Shown here piece by piece: positions 15,536 through 22,550 of a DNA stretch of 48,392 bases (its first letter is position 1; each line of letters begins with the position of its first letter). This stretch comes from Thermoleophilaceae bacterium (lineage in GTDB: Bacteria > Actinomycetota > Thermoleophilia > Solirubrobacterales > Thermoleophilaceae): NCBI GenBank assembly GCA_040901445.1, contig JBBDYQ010000004.1, forward strand, positions 84,854-133,245, written 5' to 3'. The translations under genes and the position numbers were made by a program. The notes beneath the pieces are model-generated. The model made no database searches. It was not told the origin of the DNA and worked only from the letters and a program-made list of their open reading frames with translations.

Positions 15536-16768
15536 TCATCGGCCTTCGGCTTGGGCCACCAAGCCTTCAGGCCTGCTTCCTTGGCCGGCTTGGCGCTCCC
15601 GGCTCAGCGCACGCAGTACGGCCTCCACCAGGCGCACGCAGCCGGCCAGCGTCGTGTAGTCCACGTTCTCGGCGGTGTCGGTGGGCCAGTGGTAGTTCGA
15701 GGGGATCTTGAACTCGTCCACCGAGCCCAGCGTGGCGGTGCGGTAGCCGGCGAGCAGCGCGACTACTCCGTCGGTGGCGTTGCGGAAGCGCAGGTCGCGC
15801 ACCACCTCCACACCCTCTTCCTCCGCGCAGCGGTGGATGAGCGCGATCAGGTCCTTGGGGTACTCGTGGATGCCGAGCATGCCCTCGCCCTCCAGCAGCA
15901 GCAGCCTCGGCGAGCCCACGGTGTCCACGCAGATGAAGTCGGTGCTGTCGGTGGGGAGGGATGGGAAGTGGCGGCGGCCCCACGCCTGCATGCCCTCCGA
16001 GAAGGACTCCTCCGAGCCGGTGGAGAGCAGGATCACGCGCGTGCGCTCGAGCGGGTTGGCCCGCAGCGCGTGCGCGAGAGAGACCACGGCGGCGACGCCC
16101 GTGAGGTTGTCGTTGGCGCCGGGCACGACCTTGCGCAGCCCGATGTCGGCCATGGCGGCGGCGTTGCCCAGGCTGAGAAGCGCGCCTATCCGGCGCAGCG
16201 GCCGCAGCCCGAGCAGGCTGCCGAGCGCCACCGCCAGCGGGCCGAAGAACGCGCCCCAGAGCGTGCCGGGCGTGGTGTTGCTGGCCTCCAGCAGCTTCGG
16301 ATAGCGCCGCAGGATCCAGCGCGGCGGGCCGGGGTGGAAGACCAGCCCGGAGTGGGCGGCGTCGTGGTGGGCCACCAAAACCACGGTGTGCTCGGCGCCG
16401 GCGGGGCCCAGCTCCGCGTGCACGTTGACGGTGGTGCGCTTGGGGAGGAAGAGGCGGCGGAACCAGCGGCGCTCGTGGCGCACGTCGTCGGCCACGCCCG
16501 CGGCCGCGAAGGCGCCCGCCGCCACGCCTGCCACGCGGCTGCGTCCGAGCCCGGCGAGCGCGGCGAGGCCGGTGAGCAGCCCGAGCGGCCACCAGTAGGT
16601 GCCGTGCACCCGCTCCTCCTCGAGCCGCACGAGCTGCGCCCCGGCGGCGCGCAGCTCCGCGGCGATGAGCTCGGCCGCGCGACGCTCGCCGTCCGACGCC
16701 GAGGGGCGCTCCATGGCGGCGAGGCGGGTGACGAGGTCTCGCAGGTCGTCCTGGCCGAGGGCGTTCAC
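15536..16768 (-). CDS. Membrane-associated M28-family metallopeptidase
   Basis: This is a zinc aminopeptidase-like enzyme of the M28 type. In the 410-residue product the metal ligands and catalytic acids appear in order: HHDAAHSG, GANDNLTGVAA, the SEES pair and a distal NYHWPTDT histidine region. Two hydrophobic stretches (WWPLGLLTGLAALAGL and VAGVAAGAFAAAGVA) near residues 55-90 suggest membrane anchoring before the catalytic part, and another lies inside it. The start is the GTG at 16768; the frame is open upstream, but that stretch is antisense to the HIT gene. It is divergent from the HIT gene with only 22 bp between them. The substrate is unknown. Confidence 0.82.
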   Translation of the reverse strand: MNALGQDDLRDLVTRLAAMERPSASDGERRAAELIAAELRAAGAQLVRLEEERVHGTYWWPLGLLTGLAALAGLGRSRVAGVAAGAFAAAGVADDVRHERRWFRRLFLPKRTTVNVHAELGPAGAEHTVVLVAHHDAAHSGLVFHPGPPRWILRRYPKLLEASNTTPGTLWGAFFGPLAVALGSLLGLRPLRRIGALLSLGNAAAMADIGLRKVVPGANDNLTGVAAVVSLAHALRANPLERTRVILLSTGSEESFSEGMQAWGRRHFPSLPTDSTDFICVDTVGSPRLLLLEGEGMLGIHEYPKDLIALIHRCAEEEGVEVVRDLRFRNATDGVVALLAGYRTATLGSVDEFKIPSNYHWPTDTAENVDYTTLAGCVRLVEAVLRALSRERQAGQGSRPEGLVAQAEGR

Positions 16769-16776
16769 GAGCGCGG

Positions 16777-16783
16777 TAGGGTA
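16777..16783. promoter_or_regulatory. Overlapping divergent -10 elements
   Basis: TAGGGT (16777-16782) lies 8 nt before the HIT ATG on the plus strand. On the minus strand, TACCCT (complement of 16778-16783) lies 9 nt before the M28 GTG. The two hexamers overlap by five bases inside the palindrome GGGTACCC. Both genes would be leaderless and could not easily fire at the same time. Confidence 0.5.
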
Positions 16784-16790
16784 CCCGCCG

Positions 16791-17201
16791 ATGGCGGACG
16801 ACGACTGCATCTTCTGCAAGCTCGCCGCGGGAGAGCTGCCGGCGCAGGTGGTGGACGAGGACGAGCACACGCTCGCCTTCATGGACATCAACCCCTGGAC
16901 GCGCGGCCACGCGCTGGTCATCCCGCGCAACCACTCGAAGAACCTCTACGAGGTCGAGGACGAGGACTTCGCCCACGCGTCCGTCGCGGCGGCCCGGCTG
17001 GCCCGCACCATGCGCGACCGCCTCGCCTGCGACGGCGTCAACGTCCTCAACTGCTGCGAGCCGGCCGCCTGGCAGACGGTCTTCCACTTCCACCTCCACG
17101 TCATCCCGCGCTACGCGGGCGACCCGCTGGCACTGCCCACGCGCCCGCTCGAGATGGACCAGGACGAGCTGGCCGCCGTTGCCGACGATCTCCGTGGCTG
17201 A
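16791..17201 (+). CDS. HIT-family nucleotide hydrolase
   Basis: HIT proteins hydrolyse nucleotide phosphoramidates or dinucleoside polyphosphates. The 136-residue protein has the HIT motif HFHLHVIPR, whose central His acts as the nucleophile, and the CIFC cysteine pair near the N-terminus that often helps bind zinc. DINPWTRGHALVIPR is the usual preceding stretch. The ATG at 16791 follows a -10-like TAGGGT by 8 nt. It overlaps the crotonase gene by 8 bp and probably leads an operon with it and the following secreted protein. The exact substrate is unknown. Confidence 0.92.
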   Translation: MADDDCIFCKLAAGELPAQVVDEDEHTLAFMDINPWTRGHALVIPRNHSKNLYEVEDEDFAHASVAAARLARTMRDRLACDGVNVLNCCEPAAWQTVFHFHLHVIPRYAGDPLALPTRPLEMDQDELAAVADDLRG

Positions 17202-17973
17202 GCGCAAGGTCACCTACGACCGCGACGGCCACGTGGGCGTGGTGACCCTGGCCGACCCTCCGCTCAACCTGTTCGGCGCCGAGCTGATGAACGAGCTCAT
17301 GGCCGCGATGGAGGAGGCGGAGGGCGACGGCCCGCGCGCTCTCGTCATCCGTGCCGAGGGGCGCGTGTTCACCGGCGGGGTGGACGTGGAGGTGTTCCAC
17401 GGGCTCACTCCCGAGCGGTCGGCGGCGCTGTTCCGCGAGCTCGTGGGCGTCGTCCACAAGCTCGAGGCCATGCCGTTCCCCACGCTGGCGTGTGTGCACG
17501 CGCTCTGCCTCACCGCCGGCTTCGAGCTGTCGCTGGGCTGCGACATGATCTGGGCGGGTCAGTCGGCCAAGTTCGGCCTGGTGGAGCGGGTGGTGGGCAT
17601 CACGCCCGCCATGGGCGGCACGCAGCGCCTCGTGGAACGCGCCGGCCCGGCCCGCGCGCGCGAGCTCGTGATGAGCGGCGCCCTCTACGACGCCGGCACG
17701 CTGGAGCGCTGGAACGTGGTCAACAAGGTGCTGCCCGACGCCGACCTCGAGGAGGGCACGCTGGCGTTCGCCCGCGAGCTGGCGGACGGGCCCACCAGGG
17801 CGCACGCCGCCACCAAGCGCCTGGTGCGCGCCGCCATCGACGAGGGCGTTCGCGGCGCGGACGCGCGGATCGGCGAGATCGTGGGCCCGCTGTTCGACAC
17901 CGACGACACCAAGGCCGCCGTGGAGACCTTTCTGGGCGAAGGCCCCGGCAAGGCGACGTTCGAGGGGCGATGA
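17194..17973 (+). CDS. Enoyl-CoA hydratase/isomerase (crotonase) family protein
   Basis: Crotonase-fold enzymes act on acyl-CoA thioesters; the likely reaction is hydration of an enoyl-CoA. The 259-residue protein keeps both catalytic glutamates of the hydratase family: Glu in GFELSLGCD (Glu144 of rat crotonase) and Glu in GLVERVVG, 20 residues later (Glu164). The MGGTQRL signature and the oxyanion loop GRVFTGGVDVEVF are also present. I start at the GTG overlapping the HIT stop by 8 bp; a TTG 15 bp upstream would add five residues. It overlaps the next gene by ATGA. The substrate cannot be told from the neighbours. Confidence 0.9.
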   Translation: MAERKVTYDRDGHVGVVTLADPPLNLFGAELMNELMAAMEEAEGDGPRALVIRAEGRVFTGGVDVEVFHGLTPERSAALFRELVGVVHKLEAMPFPTLACVHALCLTAGFELSLGCDMIWAGQSAKFGLVERVVGITPAMGGTQRLVERAGPARARELVMSGALYDAGTLERWNVVNKVLPDADLEEGTLAFARELADGPTRAHAATKRLVRAAIDEGVRGADARIGEIVGPLFDTDDTKAAVETFLGEGPGKATFEGR

Positions 17974-18539
17974 GGCGGCGGCTCCTCGCCCTGCTCGCCG
18001 TGGTGGCCGTGGCGGTGCCTGCGCTGGCGTTCGCCCAGTCGCGCATCCTCGACCGCGACGACTCCGCGGGCGTGGTGGATCTCGCCTCCGCCCGCGCCGC
18101 CCACAACCGCGTCACCGACGAGCTGGTCTGGGTCATCGACCTCCACGACGCCTTCCGCGCCGACCTCCTGCTCAACCGCGACGGCCCACCTGGCAGCGTC
18201 TGCGTGAACATGTGGACGCGCCGCACGCCCGGCGAGGGCGCGCCCGACTACGACGTCTGCGTGACCTCCGAGGAGCGCGGCCGCGAGCTGCGCGCGACGG
18301 TGGCCCAGCACCGCTTCGCGGGCGATGTCAGGCGGCGCGGCACGGCCGACGTGGAGGAGGCTTCGGACACCCGGCTCGAGCTGCGCGTGGATCCGGACCT
18401 CATCCGCCGGCCGCGCTCGCTGCACTGGACCGTGCAGGCCGCCGTGTTCTCGCCCGGCTGTCCCACGTTCACCGGCTGCGAGGACTTCATCCCCGACCGT
18501 CCGCGCACCTCCCGCACCAGGCTCCGCACGCCGCGCTAG
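17970..18539 (+). CDS. Secreted protein of unknown function
   Basis: The 189-residue product opens with a clear signal peptide (MRRRLLALLAVVAVAVPALA, cleavage likely after AFA). The mature part starts SRILDRDDSAGVVDLASARA and contains four cysteines (VCVNMW, DVCVTS, PGCPTF, TGCEDF), suggesting two disulfides outside the cell. The charged C-terminus ends RTRLRTPR. I recognise no domain. It overlaps the crotonase stop by ATGA, so it is the last gene of that operon. Its stop codon is contained in the left edge of the 21-bp-stem palindrome. Confidence 0.75.
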   Translation: MRRRLLALLAVVAVAVPALAFAQSRILDRDDSAGVVDLASARAAHNRVTDELVWVIDLHDAFRADLLLNRDGPPGSVCVNMWTRRTPGEGAPDYDVCVTSEERGRELRATVAQHRFAGDVRRRGTADVEEASDTRLELRVDPDLIRRPRSLHWTVQAAVFSPGCPTFTGCEDFIPDRPRTSRTRLRTPR

Positions 18540-18591
18540 GGGGTCAGGTCTTGCAATCCCGCAGGCTGCTGGATTGCAAGACCTGACCCCC
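18539..18591. repeat. REP-like palindrome with a 21-bp perfect stem
   Basis: Two 21-nt arms (18539-18559 and 18571-18591) are perfectly complementary. The left arm begins GGGGGTCAGGTCTTGC; the 11-nt loop contains GCAGGCTGC. The left arm starts on the last base of the preceding stop codon. Length and GGGGTCAGGTCTTG start resemble the palindromes I associate with REP sequences mobilised by RAYT (TnpA-REP) transposases; that link is from memory. It would also act as a terminator. Confidence 0.75.
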
Positions 18592-18592
18592 C

Positions 18593-18660
18593 ACCAAGCC
18601 TTGGTAGCGTTCCCGCGGGAATTGGCGCCGCCGGCGCCGTGATCGCGAACGAGGAGAGGG
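18593..18660 (+). promoter_or_regulatory. Palindrome-rich leader of cspA
   Basis: Between the large palindrome and cspA lie ACCAAG-C-CTTGGT (18593-18605), the 12-bp palindrome TTCCCGCGGGAA (18610-18621), GGCGCC-GCC-GGCGCC (18624-18638), then the Shine-Dalgarno GAGGAGAGGG (18651-18660). Cold-shock mRNAs often have a folded, temperature-sensitive leader, and this would be a candidate. Confidence 0.4.
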
Positions 18661-18670
18661 TGCAGCACGC

Positions 18671-18874
18671 ATGGCAACTGGAACCGTGAAGTGGTTCAAC
18701 GACGAGAAGGGCTTCGGCTTCATCACGCCCGACGAGGGCGGCAAGGACCTCTTCGTGCATCACACGGGCATCGACGGCCAGGGCTTCAAGACCCTGCAGC
18801 CCGACGCGAAGGTCGAATTCGACTCCGAGGAGGGTCCCAAGGGTCCCAAGGCCGTCAACGTCCGCGCGCTCTAA
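18671..18874 (+). CDS. Cold shock protein (CspA family)
   Basis: This is a single-stranded nucleic-acid-binding OB-fold protein that acts as an RNA chaperone. The 67 residues open [18 protein letters not shown], containing RNP1-type KGFGFI, followed by RNP2-type DLFVHH. The length is typical. The ATG has a purine-rich Shine-Dalgarno 10 nt upstream. infA follows 18 bp after the stop, and the two are probably co-transcribed. A folded leader precedes the gene. Confidence 0.96.
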   Translation: MATGTVKWFNDEKGFGFITPDEGGKDLFVHHTGIDGQGFKTLQPDAKVEFDSEEGPKGPKAVNVRAL

Positions 18875-18892
18875 CCTGAACGCAGACCCGGA

Positions 18893-19111
18893 ATGCCCAA
18901 GGAAGAGAAAATCGAGATGGAGGGAGAGATCACCGAGGCTCTCCCCAACACCATGTTCCGGGTCAAGCTGGACAACGACCACGAGGTCCTCGGCCACATC
19001 TCGGGCAAGATGCGCCGGCACTACATCCGCATCCTGCCCGGTGACCGGGTGAAGATCGAGCTCTCGCCCTACGACCTGGACCGGGGCCGCATCACCTACC
19101 GCTACAAGTAG
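18893..19111 (+). CDS. infA: Translation initiation factor IF-1
   Basis: IF-1 binds the ribosomal A site during initiation. The 72-residue protein matches the family along its whole length: [29 protein letters not shown] starts the OB fold, then [14 protein letters not shown], and the end ITYRYK. It lies outside the usual ribosomal-protein cluster and follows a cold shock gene. Its last 10 bp overlap the 3' end of the convergent amidase gene. Confidence 0.97.
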   Translation: MPKEEKIEMEGEITEALPNTMFRVKLDNDHEVLGHISGKMRRHYIRILPGDRVKIELSPYDLDRGRITYRYK

Positions 19112-20703
19112 CTCGCCGGGCGCGAGTCCACCCACTCGCGCCCCGTGGCCCGCTCGAGGTGCTCGGCGGCGTCGAGCACGCGCGCCTCGGCGTTCCACGG
19201 CCCCTGGATCATGAGGCCGACAGGCAGGCCGCTCGGATGGCGCCCCACGGGCACGGATGCCCCGGGGATGCCGGTGAGGTTGCCGAAGCCCGCCTGGCGG
19301 ACGTTGCCGGCGTCCGCGGGCGCGGGGCCCGACGGCAGCTCGACCACCGGGTTGTCGATGCGCGGGGCGGGGGCGGGCACCGTGGGCCACACGAGCACGT
19401 CCGCGCGCTCGAACGCGCGGGCGGCGGAGCGTCGCAGCAGCGAGCGCACGCGGTCGGCGCGCACGAGCAGGTGGCCGGGCACCAGCAGCTCGTACTTCAC
19501 GAGCGCGCGCATGATCGGGTCGGCCTCCGCCAGCTCCTCAGGGCTGAGCGAGGGCATGCCCTCCAGGGTCAGCCGGAGCACGGCGGCCACCTGGGCGTGC
19601 TCGGCGCCGTCGATCTCGATGTCCTCGGTGCGCCAGCCGGCTGCCTGGACGGCGTTGCGGCAGGCCTGCTCGACGTGGGGGTCGATGTCCTCCCAGAAGG
19701 GCGAGCTCACCAGGCCGGCCACGAGCTTCGAGCCGTCGCCGGCCGGAAGCTCGCGGCCGAACAGGGCCGAGCCGAGCAGCCGGGCGTCGGCGGCGTCGCG
19801 GCACAGCGGACCCGCCTGGTCCATCGACAGGTTGCCGTGCACGTTGCCCTCGGGCCCGACCGTGCCGAACGTGGGCTTGATGCCCGTGGCGCCGCAGTAG
19901 GCGGCGGGCAGGCGGATGGAGCCGCCACCGTCGGCTCCCACGGCTCCGGCCACCAGCCGCGCCACCGGAGCGGCCGCCGAGCCGCCGGACGAGCCGCCGG
20001 CGCAGTGCTCGGCGTCCCAGGGATTGCCGGCGGGACCGTAGGCGGAGAGGTGGCCGGTGGACCCGGCGCCCCACCAGTGCATGTTCGTGACGCCGCAGAC
20101 CACCGCGCCGGCCGCGCGCAGGCGCTCGTGCACGGCGGAGCCGCCGGCCCCGAGGGCGGGCTTGCCGGTGCCGTCGGTGGGGGCGCGCCAGGGCAGGCAG
20201 AACTGATCCTTCACGGCCACGGGCACGCCATGCAGCGGCCCTGGCGGGGCCTGCGCCAGCATGCGCTCGGACTCCTCGGCGAAGGTGGCGATCATCGACC
20301 GGATCTCGCCGTTGCGCTCCTCGACGCGCTCGAGCGTGGCTCGCAGCAGCTCGGCGGGATCGAGGTCGCGGGCGGCGATGAGGGCCGCCTGCTCGCGCAG
20401 GGAGAGATCCTGGGGGTGGCCATCGTGCGCGGCGGCGGACGGGGCCGCGGCGGCGGTCTCCGCAGGCGCGGCCGCGGGCTCGCCGGCCGCCGCGGGCGCC
20501 ACTCCCTCCCGGCTCCCGTGCGGGGCGCGGCCGGGGTCGAGGTCGGCCTCCTCCCAGACGTCGGCGAGGTCGGCGGCCGCCAGCGCGCGCATGCCGGGGC
20601 CGTAGATGCCGTCGGCCACGCGCATCACGGCGAGGTCGGTGTCGTCCACCTCCACGCCGGCCAGCTCCAGGCCGCTGCGCACGAAGCTCTCGAAGGCGTC
20701 CAT
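19102..20703 (-). CDS. Amidase-signature hydrolase with N-terminal accessory domain
   Basis: This enzyme hydrolyses an amide bond with the Ser-cisSer-Lys triad: the lysine in VAVKDQF, the glycine-rich signature [15 protein letters not shown] and the serine strand [13 protein letters not shown]. The 533 residues exceed a minimal amidase. The first 100 or so begin with a helical segment ([18 protein letters not shown] and then MRVADGIYG) resembling the small AtzG-type partner of some amidases, joined by an Ala/Pro/Glu linker. The ATG at 20703 has a TAGGGT -10 ending 10 nt upstream, so it may be leaderless. The substrate is unknown. GatA is unlikely because no gatB or gatC is adjacent and the N-terminus differs. 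Confidence 0.88.
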   Translation of the reverse strand: MDAFESFVRSGLELAGVEVDDTDLAVMRVADGIYGPGMRALAAADLADVWEEADLDPGRAPHGSREGVAPAAAGEPAAAPAETAAAAPSAAAHDGHPQDLSLREQAALIAARDLDPAELLRATLERVEERNGEIRSMIATFAEESERMLAQAPPGPLHGVPVAVKDQFCLPWRAPTDGTGKPALGAGGSAVHERLRAAGAVVCGVTNMHWWGAGSTGHLSAYGPAGNPWDAEHCAGGSSGGSAAAPVARLVAGAVGADGGGSIRLPAAYCGATGIKPTFGTVGPEGNVHGNLSMDQAGPLCRDAADARLLGSALFGRELPAGDGSKLVAGLVSSPFWEDIDPHVEQACRNAVQAAGWRTEDIEIDGAEHAQVAAVLRLTLEGMPSLSPEELAEADPIMRALVKYELLVPGHLLVRADRVRSLLRRSAARAFERADVLVWPTVPAPAPRIDNPVVELPSGPAPADAGNVRQAGFGNLTGIPGASVPVGRHPSGLPVGLMIQGPWNAEARVLDAAEHLERATGREWVDSRPASYL

Positions 20704-20713
20704 GGGGGCGCTT

Positions 20714-20719
20714 ACCCTA
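20714..20719 (-). promoter_or_regulatory. Leaderless -10 (TAGGGT) of the amidase gene
   Basis: The minus strand reads TAGGGT here, 10 nt before the ATG at 20703. The same hexamer precedes the CBS gene at 11528 and the HIT gene at 16791. Confidence 0.5.
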
Positions 20720-20760
20720 ACCGCATCGACACCACCCGAATGGTGTTCAATCCTGCGGCC

Positions 20761-21423
20761 ATGAAGCGACTTCTTCCGATACTCGCCGTCATCGGCGCCG
20801 CCCTCGGCGCGCCCGCGGCCGCCGAAGCCCGCGTCGTCGAGCTCGGCGCCAGCGCCAGCCCCCCGCCGGTCAGCTGCCCCGACAACTGCCAGGCGATCGG
20901 CCGGGTCACGGGCTACCAGCTGCGCGCCGGCACCGAGCGCAGCCCGTTCAAGGTGGACCGGCGCGGCAAGATCGTGGCCTTCAGCGTCACGCTCGGCAAT
21001 CCCGACCAGGAGCAGGTCGAGTTCTTCAACGACCTCTTCGGCGGTCCCTCCCAGGTGCAGCTCGTGATCCTGCGGCCGGGCTCCAAGCGCAGGCACCGGC
21101 TCACGGGCCGCAGCGAGGTGTTCGAGGTCAACGACTACTTCGGCTCCACGCCCACGTTCGTGCTCTCGCGCCCGGTCACGGTGCGCAGGGGCTACGTGGT
21201 GGCGCTCAGCGTGCCCACCTGGATCCCGAGCTTCGCGGTGGGCCTGCCCGAGTCGGACGTCTGGCGCTCCTCCCGCGACCCCGGCAGCTGCGACGACGTG
21301 CGCCAGCACGCCGACCAGACGCGCAGGGGCAGCCTGAGGACCTACGGCTGCATCTACCGCACCGCCCAGCTGCTCTACACGGCCACGTTCGTCCCGGACA
21401 ACCGCCGCACCAACCGGCGCTGA
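20761..21423 (+). CDS. Secreted protein of unknown function
   Basis: The 220-residue product has a signal peptide (MKRLLPILAVIGAALGAPAA, cleavage near AEA-RVV). The mature part has a cysteine pair in PVSCPDNCQ, then a mostly beta-looking domain with KIVAFSVTLGNP, VQLVILRPG and RGYVVALSVPTW. A C-terminal cysteine pair (GSCDDV, YGCIYR) follows. It ends in a basic tail. I recognise no named family. The ATG at 20761 is divergent from the amidase gene, with 57 bp between the two starts. A hairpin after the stop isolates it from the next gene. Confidence 0.75.
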   Translation: MKRLLPILAVIGAALGAPAAAEARVVELGASASPPPVSCPDNCQAIGRVTGYQLRAGTERSPFKVDRRGKIVAFSVTLGNPDQEQVEFFNDLFGGPSQVQLVILRPGSKRRHRLTGRSEVFEVNDYFGSTPTFVLSRPVTVRRGYVVALSVPTWIPSFAVGLPESDVWRSSRDPGSCDDVRQHADQTRRGSLRTYGCIYRTAQLLYTATFVPDNRRTNRR

Positions 21424-21430
21424 TCACACC

Positions 21431-21451
21431 GGGTTGGCGCCGCGCCAACCC
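21431..21451 (+). terminator. Terminator hairpin
   Basis: GGGTTGGC (21431-21438) and GCCAACCC (21444-21451) form an 8-bp stem with the loop GCCGC, 7 bp after the stop at 21423. Confidence 0.65.
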
Positions 21452-21461
21452 CTTGCGCGGT

Positions 21462-21492
21462 TTGACACGAGCCGGACGCGGGGAGGTATCCT
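21462..21492 (+). promoter_or_regulatory. Sigma70-type promoter of the small membrane protein
   Basis: A perfect -35 TTGACA (21462-21467) is followed after 19 bp by the -10 TATCCT (21487-21492). The GTG start at 21499 lies 6 nt further, at the expected transcription start, so the mRNA is probably leaderless. Confidence 0.65.
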
Positions 21493-21498
21493 CGCGCT

Positions 21499-21939
21499 GT
21501 GTCCACCGAGGGATGGATCTTCATGGTCGGCTTTCGTGTATTCGATGTCGGCCTTCTGATCCTGTGGCTCGTCTGGTTCTTCCGGCTGCGGGACGACGAT
21601 GACGACCTGCCCGATGACGACGGCCCGGGCGGCGGTGGCCCCGACGCCGGTCCCGATCCGGACTCGGGCGGAGGCGGAGGCGGCCTGCGCATCCCGCTCG
21701 GACGCCCCGGTCCCGGCCCTCGCCGCCGCGACCATGCGCCACGCCGTCCGGGGCCGGTACGCCGTGGCGGATCGCTGCCCGTGCCCGTCCCGCTGCCTGC
21801 CAGGGTGAGGAACCCGGCGCCGATACCGGCGCCGGCTCGGCGCAGCCAGGCCGCCGCTCAGCAGGCCCCCGGGTTCTCCTGGCAGAACTGCTCGAACCGC
21901 TCGGCGGGGCTGCCGGCCGGCGGCGGCGTGTCGTTCTGA
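21499..21939 (+). CDS. Small single-pass membrane protein with acidic, Gly- and Pro/Arg-rich tail
   Basis: The protein begins with one strongly hydrophobic helix (about residues 5-28, VFDVGLLILWLVWFF), then an acidic patch (RLRDDDDDLPDDDG) and glycine runs. A Pro/Arg-rich region with PGPGPRRRDHAPRRPGPV follows. The layout suggests a membrane-anchored cytoplasmic tail. The leaderless promoter supports the GTG start. The last 27 codons overlap, on the opposite strand, the 3' end of the lipoprotein gene; one of the two C-termini may be less constrained. The function is unknown. Confidence 0.7.
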   Translation: MSTEGWIFMVGFRVFDVGLLILWLVWFFRLRDDDDDLPDDDGPGGGGPDAGPDPDSGGGGGGLRIPLGRPGPGPRRRDHAPRRPGPVRRGGSLPVPVPLPARVRNPAPIPAPARRSQAAAQQAPGFSWQNCSNRSAGLPAGGGVSF

Positions 21940-22238
21940 GGCGTGTCCTCGGGCGCGGGCTGACCGCCGGAAGGAGGCTGCTGCTGGCCGCCCTGGTCGC
22001 CGCCGTCGGCGGGCGGGGCGGCGTCGCCGGGCGTCTGGGCGTCGGGCGTAGCGCCCCCGTCCGCTCCGTCGGTGCCGGTGGTGCCGTCGGGCAGGTCATC
22101 GAGGGTGGGCGTCTCGTCGTTGCCCGGCAGCGACAGCTCGGGCGCCGGAGGCACGGTCTCGGCCGTCTCGTCGTCACCGCCGCAGCCTGCGGCCACGAGC
22201 GCGAGCAGCGCGAGCACGAGTGCGGCCTCGTGCCGCAC
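21858..22238 (-). CDS. Small lipoprotein with low-complexity tail
   Basis: The 126-residue product has a lipoprotein signal (ALVLALLALVAAGC, modified Cys19). A disordered Gly/Asp/Pro/Gln-rich spacer follows, then a short C-terminal element (SPAERFEQFCQENPGAC) with two cysteines that may form a disulfide. The start is a GTG, 2 bp after the stop of the zinc-ribbon gene, so they form one transcription unit. Its 3' end overlaps the convergent membrane-protein gene by 82 bp. The function is unknown. Confidence 0.72.
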   Translation of the reverse strand: MRHEAALVLALLALVAAGCGGDDETAETVPPAPELSLPGNDETPTLDDLPDGTTGTDGADGGATPDAQTPGDAAPPADGGDQGGQQQPPSGGQPAPEDTPQNDTPPPAGSPAERFEQFCQENPGAC

Positions 22239-22240
22239 GG

Positions 22241-22510
22241 TCAGCCTTCCAGAGCCGGAAGCCGCCGACCGCAGTGCGGACAGTCGTTGACGTCCTTGGG
22301 GCTAAGCTGCTCGAGCGAGCAGCCGCACAGGCGCAGGTTCTCGACCGACCACGGAAGCTGGCTGGGGGAGGGGGCGAGCGGAAGCAGCTTGCCGACCACC
22401 TCGAACTCCTCGCCGCTGTCGCGGTCAACATAGACCGCGCCCGGCTCGACCTCGCGAATGACCTCGCGATCGGACCGGGAACGCAGGCGATACTTCTGCG
22501 GGCCGCTCAT
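22241..22510 (-). CDS. Small zinc-ribbon protein
   Basis: The 89-residue protein ends in a zinc-binding pattern C62-x-C64-x12-C77-x2-C80 (LCGCSLE and DCPHCGRR). The N-terminal part (YRLRSRSDREVIREVEPGAV) looks like a small beta domain; PGAVYVDRDSGEEFEVVGKL follows. It starts at an ATG 9 nt after the -10-like TAGGCT, so it is probably leaderless. It is followed by the lipoprotein gene and is divergent from the GT4 gene. The function is unknown. Confidence 0.72.
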   Translation of the reverse strand: MSGPQKYRLRSRSDREVIREVEPGAVYVDRDSGEEFEVVGKLLPLAPSPSQLPWSVENLRLCGCSLEQLSPKDVNDCPHCGRRLPALEG

Positions 22511-22519
22511 CAGGCGGGG

Positions 22520-22542
22520 AGCCTAGCAATCGGGGGGATACT
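22520..22542. promoter_or_regulatory. Divergent leaderless promoters between the zinc-ribbon and GT4 genes
   Basis: On the minus strand TAGGCT (complement of 22520-22525) lies 9 nt before the ATG at 22510. On the plus strand GATACT (22537-22542) lies 8 nt before the GTG at 22551. The whole intergenic gap is 40 bp, too short for two leadered promoters. Confidence 0.5.
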
Positions 22543-22550
22543 CCCGGCCC

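Noticed and set aside
19102-20703. GatA of the Glu-tRNA(Gln) amidotransferase
   Set aside because: No gatB or gatC is adjacent, and the N-terminal ~100 residues with an Ala/Pro linker do not fit GatA.
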